A stretch of 64,000 nt of DNA from the NCBI RefSeq assembly GCF_900113085.1, contig NZ_FOOC01000002.1, positions 1 through 64,000 of the forward strand. Reading direction: 5' to 3'. Below, piece by piece: positions 9,155 through 18,789 of this stretch. Each line of letters starts with the position of its first letter. Within the stretch, counting starts at the first letter, position 1. Made by a program: the position numbers and the translations under genes. Source of the stretch: Fontimonas thermophila (GTDB taxonomy: Bacteria > Pseudomonadota > Gammaproteobacteria > Nevskiales > Nevskiaceae). The notes under the pieces were generated by a model that saw only the letters and a program-made list of their open reading frames with translations, made no database searches and was not told where the DNA came from.

Positions 9155-10084
9155 ATGGCGCAAATCACTGCAGCGCTGGTCAAGGAGCTGCGTGACCGTA
9201 CCGGTGCGGGCATGGGCGATTGCAAGAAGGCGCTTGAGGCCACCGGTGGGGATCTCGACAAAGCTGCCGAGAAACTGCGCATGGACGGCGCAGCCAAGGC
9301 GGACAAGAAAGCGGGCCGGACGGCGGCCGAGGGTGTGCTCGCCTTTGCCGCAGGCGCTGACGCGGTTGCCGTCGTCGAGCTGAACTGCGAAACCGACTTC
9401 GTCGCCAAGGGTGAGGATTTCCGCGCGTTGGCGCGGCGCGCCGCCGAGGCCGCTCTCAAGCATCGGCCGGCCAGCGTTGACGAGCTGGCACGGATCAAAG
9501 ACGGCGCCGAGACGCTCGACGAGGCCCGCCGTGCGCTGATCGCCCGTATCGGCGAGAACATGACGATCCGTCGTTTCGCGATCGTGACCAAGGCTGGCGG
9601 GCCGCTGGTTACCTACATGCATCCGGGCGACAAGATTGGTGTGATCGTGGCCCTGGACGCGGGTGACGAGGGGCTGGGGCGTGACTTGGCGATGCACATT
9701 GCGGCGATGAAACCAGCCTATCTGGATGCCGCTTCCGTCCCGGCCGAGGTACTGGAGGCCGAGCGGCGCATCGTCGAAGCCCAGGTCGCCCAGGAGCAGG
9801 CCGAGGCCAGGGCCGCCGCCGAAGCAGCCGGCAAGCCGTACAAGCCCAAGCCGGCCGAGATCCTCGCCAAGATGATCGAGGGCAAGGTCAGCAAGTTCGT
9901 GGCCGAGAACACCTTGCTCGGTCAGCCTTTCGTCAAGAATCCGGACGAAACGGTCGAAAAGTTGCTCAAGACCCGCAGCGCCAGGGTCGCACGCTACGTG
10001 CGCTTTGAGGTCGGTGAAGGCATCGAAAAGCAAAAAGGTGACTTTGCCGCTGAAGTGATGGCGCAGGCAGGCATCAAGGCCTGA
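9155..10084 (+). CDS. tsf: Translation elongation factor Ts
   Basis: EF-Ts is the nucleotide exchange factor that recycles EF-Tu. The 309-residue protein begins with the UBA-like N-terminal domain (VKELRDRTGAGMGDCKKAL) followed by the core dimerisation segments, including ELNCETDFVAKGEDF and an INIRRF-like MTIRRFAIV block. The coiled insert and the C-terminal KQKGDFAAEVMAQAGI tail are as expected; E. coli has 283 residues. The GGAGG ribosome site lies within the rpsB stop region, indicating co-transcription. A terminator-like hairpin follows 32 bases downstream. Confidence 0.98.
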   Translation: MAQITAALVKELRDRTGAGMGDCKKALEATGGDLDKAAEKLRMDGAAKADKKAGRTAAEGVLAFAAGADAVAVVELNCETDFVAKGEDFRALARRAAEAALKHRPASVDELARIKDGAETLDEARRALIARIGENMTIRRFAIVTKAGGPLVTYMHPGDKIGVIVALDAGDEGLGRDLAMHIAAMKPAYLDAASVPAEVLEAERRIVEAQVAQEQAEARAAAEAAGKPYKPKPAEILAKMIEGKVSKFVAENTLLGQPFVKNPDETVEKLLKTRSARVARYVRFEVGEGIEKQKGDFAAEVMAQAGIKA

Positions 10085-10116
10085 TTAGCGGTAAGATTCA
10101 GCACCACGAGGTTTCC

Positions 10117-10143
10117 AAGGCCCCGTTCGACGGGGCCTTGTTC
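10117..10143 (+). terminator. Hairpin terminator between tsf and pyrH
   Basis: AAGGCCCCG (10117-10125) pairs with CGGGGCCTT (10131-10139) around a TTCGA loop and is followed by only a short T-rich tail (GTTCT). It probably gives partial termination, so rpsB–tsf would be expressed more than the genes after it, as in E. coli. Confidence 0.65.
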
Positions 10144-10214
10144 TAAGCGGGCCTTTACCGCCGCCATGCGGCGCAATGTCCGGCTGTGTCGAGAATTCCA
10201 AGCTTTCGTTCGCG

Positions 10215-10937
10215 ATGGACGCCAAACCTGCCTACCAGAGGATTCTGCTGAAACTGTCCGGCGAGGCGCTGATGGGCACCTCGGATTTCGGTATCTCGCC
10301 GGAGGTCATGAGCTTTCTGGCGCGCGAGATCAAAGATGTCGTTGCATCCGGCGTGCAGGTCGCGCTGGTCGTCGGCGGGGGCAACATCTTTCGCGGCGAG
10401 GGCCTGGCGCGCGCCGGCATGGACCGCGTCACTGGCGATCACATGGGCATGCTGGCGACGGTGATCAACGGACTGGCCCTGCAGGATGCCATCGAGCGCG
10501 TCGGCGTGCCGGTGCGTGTGCAATCGGCGCTGCGTATCAACGAGGTCTGTGAGGATTACATCCGGCGCAAGGCTGTCCGTCATCTGGAGAAAGGGCGGGT
10601 GGTGGTTTTCGCTGCCGGCACCGGAAATCCGTTCTTCACCACTGACTCGGCCGCAGCTCTGCGCGCGATCGAGATCAATGCCGATCTGATGCTCAAAGCG
10701 ACCAAGGTCGATGGCATCTATACCGCCGATCCCAAGAAATACGCCGATGCCCGCAAATACGACGAGCTGACTTACGATGAGGCGCTCACCAAGCGCCTCG
10801 GCGTCATGGACCAGACTGCGATGGTGTTGTGTCGCGACCACGGTGTGCGGTTGTGCGTGTACGACATGGGCCGTCCTGGTGCACTCAAGGCCATCGTCAT
10901 GGGCGACAAGACCATCGGTACGCGCGTGCATGGCTGA
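10215..10937 (+). CDS. pyrH: UMP kinase
   Basis: PyrH phosphorylates UMP to UDP for pyrimidine nucleotide supply. From ATG 10215 the protein is 240 residues (241 in E. coli) and starts [19 protein letters not shown], matching the family N-terminus. An in-frame ATG at 10176 would add 13 residues without family resemblance and is not preferred, though neither start has a strong ribosome site. The GGGNIFRG loop near residue 57, the [13 protein letters not shown] helix and the KATKVDGIY segment are characteristic of bacterial hexameric UMP kinases. Confidence 0.96.
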   Translation: MDAKPAYQRILLKLSGEALMGTSDFGISPEVMSFLAREIKDVVASGVQVALVVGGGNIFRGEGLARAGMDRVTGDHMGMLATVINGLALQDAIERVGVPVRVQSALRINEVCEDYIRRKAVRHLEKGRVVVFAAGTGNPFFTTDSAAALRAIEINADLMLKATKVDGIYTADPKKYADARKYDELTYDEALTKRLGVMDQTAMVLCRDHGVRLCVYDMGRPGALKAIVMGDKTIGTRVHG

Positions 10938-10999
10938 ATACGCCGGCGACGGCACGGCCGATGCCATCCGCGCAAGCCGCCACAAACGAGAGGATTGAC

Positions 11000-11563
11000 A
11001 TGAGCGACGTGAACAGTATCAAGGCAGACGCGACCAAGCGCATGCAGAAAAGCGTCGATACGCTCAAGGCCGAGCTGATGAAGCTGCGGACCGGCCGAGC
11101 CAACGCCGCTTTGCTCGACCATGTACGGGTCGATTACTACGGCTCCGAGGTGCCGATCTCGCAGGCGGCCTCGGTGACGGTCGAGGACGCACGCACGATC
11201 TCGATCACGCCCTGGGACAAGGGCATGGTCGGCGCCATCGAGAAGGCGATTCTGACCTCGGATCTGGGATTGACGCCAAACACGGCCGGCACCGTGATCC
11301 GGATCGTCATGCCGCCGCTGACCGAGGAACGGCGCCGCGATCTGACCAAGGTTGTGCGGCAAGAGGCCGAGGTCGCGCGTGTGGCCGTGCGCAACGTGCG
11401 CCGCGATGCCAATCAGGCGATCAAGGATCTGGAAAAAAACAAGCAGATCAGCGCCGACGATGTCAAACGCGGGGAGGCCGAGATCCAGAAACTGACCGAC
11501 CAGTTCGTCGCCAAGATCGACGAGATCGCGGCTGCCAAGGAAAAAGAGCTGCTGTCGATGTAA
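11000..11563 (+). CDS. frr: Ribosome recycling factor
   Basis: RRF splits post-termination ribosomes together with EF-G. The 187-residue product (185 in E. coli) has the long helical domain I ends (MSDVNSIKADATKRMQKSVD and RRDANQAIKDLEKNKQISAD) and the LRTGRANAALLD block. An AGAGGA ribosome site precedes the ATG at 11000. It lies 62 bases after pyrH in the conserved tsf–pyrH–frr order. Confidence 0.97.
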   Translation: MSDVNSIKADATKRMQKSVDTLKAELMKLRTGRANAALLDHVRVDYYGSEVPISQAASVTVEDARTISITPWDKGMVGAIEKAILTSDLGLTPNTAGTVIRIVMPPLTEERRRDLTKVVRQEAEVARVAVRNVRRDANQAIKDLEKNKQISADDVKRGEAEIQKLTDQFVAKIDEIAAAKEKELLSM

Positions 11564-11632
11564 TCGCCCGAGTACCGAGATTCCCCGCCCTGTGGGGCGA
11601 CCGCTTTGCGTGGACCGCCACCGATCAAGACC

Positions 11633-12352
11633 ATGACCGATACCCCTCCCGACTCACCCCGGCCGGCCGTGCCCTACCACGTCGCCATCATCATGGACGG
11701 CAACGGCCGTTGGGCGCAGCGGCGGGGCAAGCCGCGGACCTTCGGGCATCGCGCCGGTGTGCGTGCCGTGCGCAAGATTCTGCGCGCCGCCGACAAGGCC
11801 GGGGTGAGGGTGATGACCCTGTTCGCCTTCTCCCAGGAGAACTGGCATCGCCCCGAGCTGGAAGTCAAGCTGCTGATGCAGCTGTTCATCTCGACCCTGT
11901 CGCGCGAGACCCAGTCGTTGCACCGCAACGGGATTCGCATCCGCTTCATCGGCGACCACACGGATTTTCCGCCGGAGTTGCGCGCGGCGATGCACAACGC
12001 CGAGGCACTGACGGCCACCAACACCCGGTTGACGCTGCTGGTTGCGGTGGGATACGGCGGACAATGGGACATCGTCCAGGCGGCGCGCCGTCTCGCCGCC
12101 GAGGGTGTGGAGATCACGGCCGAGCGTCTGGAGCGCTGTCTCTCCACTGCGGACATCCCGCCACCAGATCTGCTGATCCGCACCGGCGGCGAAAGCCGCA
12201 TCAGCAACTTCTTGCTCTGGCAACTGGCGTACACCGAGCTCTATTTCTCGCCAGTGCTGTGGCCGGATTTTGACGATGCGGCTTTTGCTGCGGCGCTGCA
12301 CTGGTACGCCAGCCGCGAGCGGCGTTTCGGCCGGGTCCCGGAAGCGGCATGA
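11633..12352 (+). CDS. uppS: Undecaprenyl diphosphate synthase (di-trans,poly-cis)
   Basis: UppS adds eight isopentenyl units to farnesyl diphosphate to make the C55 carrier for cell-wall synthesis. The 239-residue protein carries YHVAIIMDGNGRWAQRRG, with catalytic Asp22, the SQENWHRP segment, and the substrate-binding RTGGESRISNFLLWQLAYTE block near the end. ATG 11633 is preferred over an upstream TTG at 11606 because it starts close to the conserved core. Here uppS–cdsA precede dxr, the order seen in Pseudomonas-like genomes rather than in E. coli. Confidence 0.96.
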   Translation: MTDTPPDSPRPAVPYHVAIIMDGNGRWAQRRGKPRTFGHRAGVRAVRKILRAADKAGVRVMTLFAFSQENWHRPELEVKLLMQLFISTLSRETQSLHRNGIRIRFIGDHTDFPPELRAAMHNAEALTATNTRLTLLVAVGYGGQWDIVQAARRLAAEGVEITAERLERCLSTADIPPPDLLIRTGGESRISNFLLWQLAYTELYFSPVLWPDFDDAAFAAALHWYASRERRFGRVPEAA

Positions 12353-12452
12353 AGCCGATGGCAACCGGCTGTTCCCGTTTCGCGAGAGTGCAAGACCTGG
12401 CGGCGACAGCGGTACGGGCCAGGTGCTGCGGGCTGCGAGTGGGGAAACATCC

Positions 12453-13274
12453 GTGCTGATCCAGCGCGTCATCACCGCGCTCGTGCTGATTCCGCCGTTG
12501 CTCGGACTGGTCTGGTATGCCCCGACCGGTGCGGTGTACGGCGTATTCGCCGCGGCAGGGTTGCTGATGGCCTGGGAGTGGACGGGCTTGATGAACCTCG
12601 CTGCACGCGTTTTGCGGCTTGCGTTTGTCGCCGTCGTCGGGCTGGCTCTGGTGGCAGGCTGGTTCAGCCCCCTGCGCAATGCCTGGCTGCCGGGACTGCT
12701 GGCGCTGGCTTGCCTTTGGTGGGTATGTGCGCCGGTGTTGTTCCGCGGTTTTCCGGACAATTTGCACCGCCGGCCACTGCCCGTGGCGGTCATGGCGGGG
12801 CTGGGTTTGCTGCTGATCGTCTCGACCATTCTCGCCCTGGCATGGTTGCATGCGCAGCCCAATGGCCCACTGCGCTTGCTGTACGTGCTCTTTCTGGTGT
12901 TCTGCGCAGACACCGGCGCTTTCCTGGCAGGCCGTAGTTTCGGACGGCACAAGCTGGCTCCGGCGATTTCGCCCGGTAAAACCATCGAAGGTGCGCTTGG
13001 CGGTCTGCTGCTCTGTGCGGCCTGGTCGCTGACCGCCGGGATTTATGTCTTCGAGGTCGTGGGTACGCAGGTGTGGTGGCTGCTGGGATTGTCGCTGCTG
13101 GCGGCGGTGGCGAGCATCATCGGCGATCTGGTCGAATCCATGTTCAAACGCCTGTCCGGGATCAAGGACAGCGGGCACGTGCTGCCCGGTCACGGCGGTA
13201 TTCTCGACCGTGTCGATAGCATCCTCGCCGCCGCGCCGGTGATGGCGCTGGGTCTGGCATCGCTGGGGTTGTGA
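12453..13274 (+). CDS. cdsA: Phosphatidate cytidylyltransferase (CDP-diglyceride synthase)
   Basis: CdsA makes CDP-diacylglycerol from phosphatidic acid and CTP at the inner membrane, the branch point of phospholipid synthesis. The 273-residue protein is a run of about eight hydrophobic helices and ends with the CDS signature around residues 238-260 (KDSGHVLPGHGGILDRVDS). GTG 12453 is chosen because GGGGAAA lies seven bases upstream and the hydrophobic core begins directly after. That leaves about 100 bases after uppS with nothing recognisable. Its stop overlaps the dxr start. Confidence 0.93.
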   Translation: MLIQRVITALVLIPPLLGLVWYAPTGAVYGVFAAAGLLMAWEWTGLMNLAARVLRLAFVAVVGLALVAGWFSPLRNAWLPGLLALACLWWVCAPVLFRGFPDNLHRRPLPVAVMAGLGLLLIVSTILALAWLHAQPNGPLRLLYVLFLVFCADTGAFLAGRSFGRHKLAPAISPGKTIEGALGGLLLCAAWSLTAGIYVFEVVGTQVWWLLGLSLLAAVASIIGDLVESMFKRLSGIKDSGHVLPGHGGILDRVDSILAAAPVMALGLASLGL

Positions 13275-14452
13275 TGCAGGGTCTCGTGGTTCTCGGTGCC
13301 ACCGGCACCATTGGGCGCAACACCCTCGATGTCGTGCGGCGCAATGCGCAGCGCATCAAGGTGTGCGCGCTCACCGCGCACCGTGACGTGCAGGGCATGC
13401 TCGAGTTGTGTGCCGAGTTCAGGCCGCTGTTTGCGGTTTTGTCCGACCCGGCGGCGGCGCGCGCACTCCAGGCGCAGCTTGCGCAATCGGGCCTGCCGAC
13501 ACGCGTGCTCGCCGGGCCGGATGCACTCGCCGAGGTGGCGAGTCTGCCCGAGGCAGAGCAGGTGATGTGTGCGATCGTCGGCGCCGCTGGCCTGTTGCCG
13601 ACGCTCTCGGCCGTGCGCGCCGGTAAGCGTGTCCTGATCGCGAACAAAGAGCCGCTGGTGATGGCCGGCAGCCTGCTACTGGCCGAGGCTGCGCGCTGCG
13701 GTGCGACGCTGATTCCCATCGATTCCGAGCACAACGCGATTTTCCAGTGCCTGCCTGCGGGGAGTCGGTGCGGCCATGCGCCGGCGGGGGTGCGCCGGCT
13801 GATTCTGACGGCATCCGGCGGGCCGTTCCGGGAGACACCCCTGGAGGCGCTCGATAAGGTCACGCCGGCGCAGGCGGTGCGCCATCCCAACTGGGTCATG
13901 GGGCCGAAGATCTCGGTCGATTCGGCGACGATGATGAACAAGGGTCTGGAACTGATCGAGGCGTCGGTGCTCTATGCCTTGCCGGGTGCGCAGATCGATG
14001 TCGTCATTCATCCGGAAAGCGCCGTGCACTCGATCGTCGAATACCTCGACGGTTCGATGCTGGCGCAGCTGGGTGCATCCGACATGCGTGTGCCGATCGC
14101 GCATGCACTGGCCTGGCCCGAACGCTGGCAGTCGGGTGTCGGCGGTCTGGATCTGGCCACCGTCGGCCGCCTGCGCTTCGAAAGCCCCGATTTGCAGCGT
14201 TTCCCCTGTCTGGGTCTTGCGCGCGCCGCGCTCGAAGCCGGCGGCAATGCGCCGAATGTATTGAACGCAGCCAATGAGGTCGCTGTCCAAGCGTTTCTGG
14301 ATGGGCGGTTGTCCTACACGGGGATTGCGCGGGTGATCGAAAAAACGCTGGAAGCATCTGCTGCCACGCCGGCCGGCAGCGGCGATCTGGAGTCGATTCT
14401 CGCGATCGATGCATGGGCGCGCGCCAAGGCAGGAGAATGGATCCATGCTTGA
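13274..14452 (+). CDS. dxr: 1-deoxy-D-xylulose 5-phosphate reductoisomerase
   Basis: Dxr converts DXP to MEP, the first committed step of the non-mevalonate isoprenoid pathway; ispD and ispF of the same pathway lie at 36-37 kb. The 392-residue protein has the NADPH-binding GATGTIGRNTLDVV motif, ANKEPLVMAG, the metal site around DSEHNAIFQCLP, TASGGPFRE, and PNWVMGPKISVDSATMMNKG. ATG 13274 shares its A with the cdsA stop codon, a typical coupled junction. The 3' end overlaps rseP by eight bases. Confidence 0.96.
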   Translation: MQGLVVLGATGTIGRNTLDVVRRNAQRIKVCALTAHRDVQGMLELCAEFRPLFAVLSDPAAARALQAQLAQSGLPTRVLAGPDALAEVASLPEAEQVMCAIVGAAGLLPTLSAVRAGKRVLIANKEPLVMAGSLLLAEAARCGATLIPIDSEHNAIFQCLPAGSRCGHAPAGVRRLILTASGGPFRETPLEALDKVTPAQAVRHPNWVMGPKISVDSATMMNKGLELIEASVLYALPGAQIDVVIHPESAVHSIVEYLDGSMLAQLGASDMRVPIAHALAWPERWQSGVGGLDLATVGRLRFESPDLQRFPCLGLARAALEAGGNAPNVLNAANEVAVQAFLDGRLSYTGIARVIEKTLEASAATPAGSGDLESILAIDAWARAKAGEWIHA

Positions 14453-15800
14453 TGTGATCTGGTCGGTGGCGGGATTCGTCATCGCGATCAGCGTGCTGGT
14501 CGCGTTCCACGAATTCGGGCACTACTGGGTCGCACGACGCTGTGGCGTGAAGGTGCTGCGCTTTTCCATCGGCTTCGGGCCGCCGCTGTGGCGGCGGATC
14601 TCGGCCGATGGCGTCGAGTGGGTCGTATCGGCCTTGCCGCTGGGCGGTTACGTGAAAATGCTCGACGAGCGTGAACAGGCCGTTGCGCCATCCGAACGTC
14701 CTCTGGCCTTCAACAACGCCAGCGTGGCGCGACGCATGGCCATCGTCGCTGCCGGTCCTGCATTCAATTTCGCGCTGGCCATCGTGCTGTATTGGGCAGT
14801 GCACGTCATCGGTATCGAAGGCATGAAGCCGTTGCTGGCTTCGCCGCCAGCGGATAGCGTCGCCGCCCGTGCCGGGATTGTCGGTGGCGCCGAGGTGCTC
14901 GCTGTCGACGGCGAGCCGGTCGTCACCTGGACGGAGCTGCAGGCCACGCTGATCGATCATGCGCTCGACAGGGGGCAGGTCGTGCTGCAATGGCGTGAGC
15001 CGGGCGGGTCGGTGCGGCAGGGGATGTTCGATCTGTCGCGGGTGCGTATCGACCCGGAGCATCTGTTCGATGACATCGGCCTGAGCCCGTGGGAGCCGTC
15101 GCTGCCGCCGGTGCTGGCCGAAGTCGTGCCGGGCGAGGCTGCGGATGCTGCCGGTTTTCGCGCGGGCGACGAACTCGTCGCCTACGATGGCACGCCGATC
15201 GAATCGTGGCAGCAATGGGCGCGCTGGGTGCAGGCGCATCCCGGAGAGGTGGTACGGGTCGAGGTGCGCCGCGAGGGCCGGCTCTTGACCTTGCCGGTGA
15301 TCATTGGCCGCGCCGAGCGCGAGGGTCGCTCGATCGGGCGCTTCGGTGCGGCCGTGGCGAACCCGGGGGACTTGTGGCAGGATTTGCGCGCCGTGAGCCG
15401 TCTCGGCCCAGTCGAGGCAATTCCGGCAGCGCTGACGCAGACGTGGCAGATGTCATGGATGACGCTGCGCATGCTGGCGCGGATGGTGACGGGCGATGTA
15501 TCCGTCAAGAACGTCAGCGGGCCCATCCAGATTGCGCAGGTGGCCGGGTACTCCGCACAGGTGGGCCTGGTTTCGTTCCTGAGCTTCATGGCGATCGTGA
15601 GCGTGAGCCTGGGGGTTCTCAACCTGCTCCCGGTTCCGGTGCTCGATGGTGGTCATCTGCTGTATTACGCGGTGGAAGCAGTGAAAGGTTCGCCAGTGTC
15701 GGAGCGTGCCCAGGAAGCCGGACAGCGGCTGGGGCTGACCTTGCTTGCGCTGCTGATGGGCCTTGCGTTTTACAACGACATCGCACGGCTGTTGAATTGA
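14445..15800 (+). CDS. rseP: Site-2 zinc metalloprotease RseP (sigma-E regulated intramembrane proteolysis)
   Basis: RseP cleaves the anti-sigma factor RseA within the inner membrane during envelope stress and clears signal peptides. The 451-residue chain (450 in E. coli) has the zinc motif HEFGH at 22-26 in the first membrane helix, two tandem PDZ domains (about 130-190 and 220-300), and the NLLPVPVLDGGHLL motif in the third helix that provides the aspartate ligand. AGGAGA eight bases before ATG 14445 fixes the start inside the end of dxr. It lies directly before bamA, as in most gammaproteobacteria. Confidence 0.96.
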   Translation: MLDVIWSVAGFVIAISVLVAFHEFGHYWVARRCGVKVLRFSIGFGPPLWRRISADGVEWVVSALPLGGYVKMLDEREQAVAPSERPLAFNNASVARRMAIVAAGPAFNFALAIVLYWAVHVIGIEGMKPLLASPPADSVAARAGIVGGAEVLAVDGEPVVTWTELQATLIDHALDRGQVVLQWREPGGSVRQGMFDLSRVRIDPEHLFDDIGLSPWEPSLPPVLAEVVPGEAADAAGFRAGDELVAYDGTPIESWQQWARWVQAHPGEVVRVEVRREGRLLTLPVIIGRAEREGRSIGRFGAAVANPGDLWQDLRAVSRLGPVEAIPAALTQTWQMSWMTLRMLARMVTGDVSVKNVSGPIQIAQVAGYSAQVGLVSFLSFMAIVSVSLGVLNLLPVPVLDGGHLLYYAVEAVKGSPVSERAQEAGQRLGLTLLALLMGLAFYNDIARLLN

Positions 15801-15822
15801 ACGAACATAGAATCGCAACCCG

Positions 15823-18126
15823 GTGAGCAGACTCAAGTATCCGAGGACCGCCATTGCTTGTGCGGTCGCCGCCTTCGCATTGACGGCCCGGGCGTACGCG
15901 TTCGATCCGTTTACCATCGCCGACATCAGGGCCGAGGGGCTGCAGCGCCTCGAGATCGGCACGGTGCTCACATACCTGCCGCTGGCCGTCGGCGATCAAC
16001 TCAATTCGGCAACGTCACGGCAGGCGATCCGCGCCCTCTACGCCTCCGGTCTGTTCCAGGACGTCCAGCTTCTGCGCGACGGCAATACCCTGGTGGTCCG
16101 CGTGCAGGAGCGTCCTGCGATCTCCTCCTTCGAGATCAAGGGCAACGACAAAATCGGCGGGGATGAGCTCAATCAGTCTCTGAAAAATCTCGGACTCGCC
16201 GAGGGCGAGCTGTTCCGGCGCGAGTTGCTCGATCAGGTCGAGCAGGAGCTGCGGCGGCAGTACTACGCGAACGGTTACTACGATGTCGCGATCGAGTCCA
16301 AGGTCACGGAAGAACCCAACAACCGCGTGAGTCTGAAGATCGAGGTCACCGAAGGCCGCGTGACCAAGATCAAGGATATCAACATCATCGGCAACACCGT
16401 ATTCGACGACCAGACACTGCTGGAGCAGCTCGAACTGCGGGCGACGAACTGGATGCCGTTCCAGCGCTCCGATCGCTACTCCAAGCAGAAACTGGTAGGC
16501 GATCTTGAGAAGTTGCAGTCCTATTACCAGGATCGCGGCTATCTCAAATTCAACATCCGTTCGGTGCAGGTCGCGCTGACGCCCGAAAAAGAGTCGATCT
16601 ACATCACCGTCAACGTCGAAGAAGGCGACGTCTACAAGGTCAAGAGCCGGCGCTTCTCCGGGGAAACCATTCTCAACGAGCGTTTCCTCGAGGCACTGAC
16701 GACGACACGCGCCGGTGACATTTTTTCGCGCAAGGAAGCCACCGAGTCTGCCGACCGCATCGAAGCCGCGCTATCGGACATCGGCTATGCCTTTGCGGAA
16801 GTCACGCCGATTCCGGAAGTGGACGAGGTCAACAAGGAAGTCAGCATCAATTATTACGTGGAGCCGGGCAAGCGCGCGTACGTACGCCGGATCAGTTTCG
16901 TCGGCAATACCGGCACCAACGACGAAACCTTGCGCCGGGAAATGCGCCAGCTCGAGGCCGCGCCGTTCTCCAAGTCGGCGGTCGAGCGCTCACGCGTGCG
17001 CCTGACGCGCCTGCCGTTCATCGAAGAGGCGGAAGTCGAGACCAAACCGGTTCCGGGCTCCGACGATCTCGTCGACATCCAGTTCAAGATCAAGGAACGT
17101 CCGCCCGGTTCGGTACAGTTCGGCGTCGGTTATTCGGGCGCCCAGGGATTCCTGGTCACCGGCCAGATCACTCATACGAACTTCCTCGGCACCGGCAATC
17201 GCATCGATGCCTCGGTCGAGAACAATACGATTTCGCGCAGCATTAACCTGGGCTGGACCGATCCATATTTCACTGCCGACGGGATCAGCCAGTCGATCTC
17301 GCTGTTTTACCGCGAGTCGGAATCGGTGATCCGCTTCTCGTCGGGATTCAACTCCAACATCCTGGGCGCGAACCTGACGTATGGCATTCCGCTGTCCGAA
17401 TTCGTCTCGCTGCGTGCGGGTCTGGGTTTCGAGGAAGTGGCGCTGGAGACATTCCCGGGCACGACCTCCGACGAGGTGCTCCAGTTCGTCGTGCGCAACG
17501 GCACCCGGTTTTCGACCTACCAGTTCCGCACCGGTATCAGTTACGACTCACGTAACCGCACCTTCTTTGCAACCCGCGGCGCGCTGCATGCACTCACGCT
17601 CGATCTCGCCCTGCCCGGTAGCGATCTGCAGTATTTCAACGCCAGCTACCGTGCGCAGACCTATGTCCCGCTGCCGTACCGTTTCGTGATCGAGCTCAAC
17701 GGTTCGGTCGGATACGTCGACGGCTATGGCAATGACGACGACGTGCCGCCGTACGAGAATTTCTTTGCCGGCGGGCCGCGCACCGTGCGTGGCTACCGTG
17801 ACGGCTCGCTGGGGCCGCGCGACACACCTTTCGGCAATGAGTTCGGCGGCAAGCTGCGCACCACGGCGCAGGCCGAGCTGGTTATTCCGCTCCCGATCGA
17901 GAGCGACGGCAAATCCACGCGCTTGTCCGGTTTCTTCGATATCGGCAACGTATTCGCCGAGCCGGCGGATTTCGAATTCGGTGAGCTGCGTCAGTCGGCG
18001 GGGATCGCGTTTTCCTGGTTCACGCCGTTCTTGGGGCTGCTCGACCTCAGCTACGCCTTCCCGCTCAATGCGAAGGAGGGCGACCGTACCGACCGTTTCC
18101 AGATCACCTTCGGTTCTGGTTTCTGA
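15823..18126 (+). CDS. bamA: Outer membrane protein assembly factor BamA
   Basis: BamA is the essential core of the machinery that inserts beta-barrel proteins into the outer membrane. The 767-residue precursor starts at GTG 15823 with a signal peptide ending near ARAYA-FDPF. Five POTRA repeats fill roughly residues 25-420, followed by a 16-strand Omp85 barrel. VRGYRDGSLGPRD near residue 655 is the conserved loop-6 motif (VRGF/Y) and the chain ends in Phe, the outer-membrane beta-signal. It is 22 bases after rseP and 44 before skp, in the standard order. Confidence 0.97.
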   Translation: MSRLKYPRTAIACAVAAFALTARAYAFDPFTIADIRAEGLQRLEIGTVLTYLPLAVGDQLNSATSRQAIRALYASGLFQDVQLLRDGNTLVVRVQERPAISSFEIKGNDKIGGDELNQSLKNLGLAEGELFRRELLDQVEQELRRQYYANGYYDVAIESKVTEEPNNRVSLKIEVTEGRVTKIKDINIIGNTVFDDQTLLEQLELRATNWMPFQRSDRYSKQKLVGDLEKLQSYYQDRGYLKFNIRSVQVALTPEKESIYITVNVEEGDVYKVKSRRFSGETILNERFLEALTTTRAGDIFSRKEATESADRIEAALSDIGYAFAEVTPIPEVDEVNKEVSINYYVEPGKRAYVRRISFVGNTGTNDETLRREMRQLEAAPFSKSAVERSRVRLTRLPFIEEAEVETKPVPGSDDLVDIQFKIKERPPGSVQFGVGYSGAQGFLVTGQITHTNFLGTGNRIDASVENNTISRSINLGWTDPYFTADGISQSISLFYRESESVIRFSSGFNSNILGANLTYGIPLSEFVSLRAGLGFEEVALETFPGTTSDEVLQFVVRNGTRFSTYQFRTGISYDSRNRTFFATRGALHALTLDLALPGSDLQYFNASYRAQTYVPLPYRFVIELNGSVGYVDGYGNDDDVPPYENFFAGGPRTVRGYRDGSLGPRDTPFGNEFGGKLRTTAQAELVIPLPIESDGKSTRLSGFFDIGNVFAEPADFEFGELRQSAGIAFSWFTPFLGLLDLSYAFPLNAKEGDRTDRFQITFGSGF

Positions 18127-18170
18127 TCCAGCCGTAAGCCACGTATCACTGACATCACGCGAGAGAGACG

Positions 18171-18683
18171 ATGAAGATGTACAAGACCCTGTTTGCTGCC
18201 CTTGCCATCGCCGTACCGGTGCTCGTTGCAACTCCGGTACTGGCGCAAGGCGTCAAGATCGCGGCAATCCGCTCCAACGAACTGGTGCAGCAGTCGCCGC
18301 AGTTCAAGGCGGGTCAGGAGAAGATGAAGCAGGAATTCGAGCGCCGCGCCAACGACCTCGAAGCCGAAGCCAAGAAGCTCGCCGAAGACATCAAGGCCTT
18401 CCAGAAGGAGGCGGAGCTGCTGTCGGCGGCCGATCGTGCGCGCAAGGAGAAGGATCTGAACACGCGCAAGATCGACTTCGAGTACAAGAGCCGTCAGTTC
18501 CAGGAAGAGCGCGCCAACCGCGAGCGTCAGCTTTTCACCGAGATGATGGGCAAGATCAAAGCGGTGATTGAGCAGGTGGCCAAGGAGAAGGGTGCGGCGA
18601 TCGTCATCGAAAATCCGGTCTACGCCGAGCCGGGTATCGATATCACCGACGAAGTGCTCAAGCGCCTGCAGGCCGCAAAGTAA
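18171..18683 (+). CDS. skp: Periplasmic chaperone Skp (OmpH family)
   Basis: Skp holds unfolded outer-membrane proteins in the periplasm on their way to BamA. The 170-residue precursor has a clear signal peptide ending in VLA-QGVKIAAI, then the long charged helical arms (about residues 50-120) that form the jellyfish trimer. A GAGAGA ribosome site precedes the ATG. The position directly after bamA and before lpxD supports the call. A strong terminator follows, so lpxD may have extra control. Confidence 0.92.
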   Translation: MKMYKTLFAALAIAVPVLVATPVLAQGVKIAAIRSNELVQQSPQFKAGQEKMKQEFERRANDLEAEAKKLAEDIKAFQKEAELLSAADRARKEKDLNTRKIDFEYKSRQFQEERANRERQLFTEMMGKIKAVIEQVAKEKGAAIVIENPVYAEPGIDITDEVLKRLQAAK

Positions 18684-18715
18684 ATGCCAGCACCGCGCCG
18701 TGCGGCGCGGATCGT

Positions 18716-18753
18716 AAAAGGCCGGGATGGGCTATGCTCGCACCCGGCCTTTT
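18716..18753 (+). terminator. Terminator-like hairpin between skp and lpxD
   Basis: AAAAGGCCGGG (18716-18726) pairs with CCCGGCCTTTT (18743-18753) around a 16-base loop. The symmetric A and T runs make it potentially bidirectional. It interrupts an otherwise tight cluster and may attenuate transcription into lpxD. Confidence 0.75.
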
Positions 18754-18789
18754 CCATGAGGCATCGGCCCTGATCATGGACAGCAGTGG

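Noticed and set aside
8192-10033. 613-codon open frame antisense to rpsB and tsf
   Set aside because: It lies wholly opposite two highly conserved translation genes, and its sequence reads as reversed codon bias with no motif.
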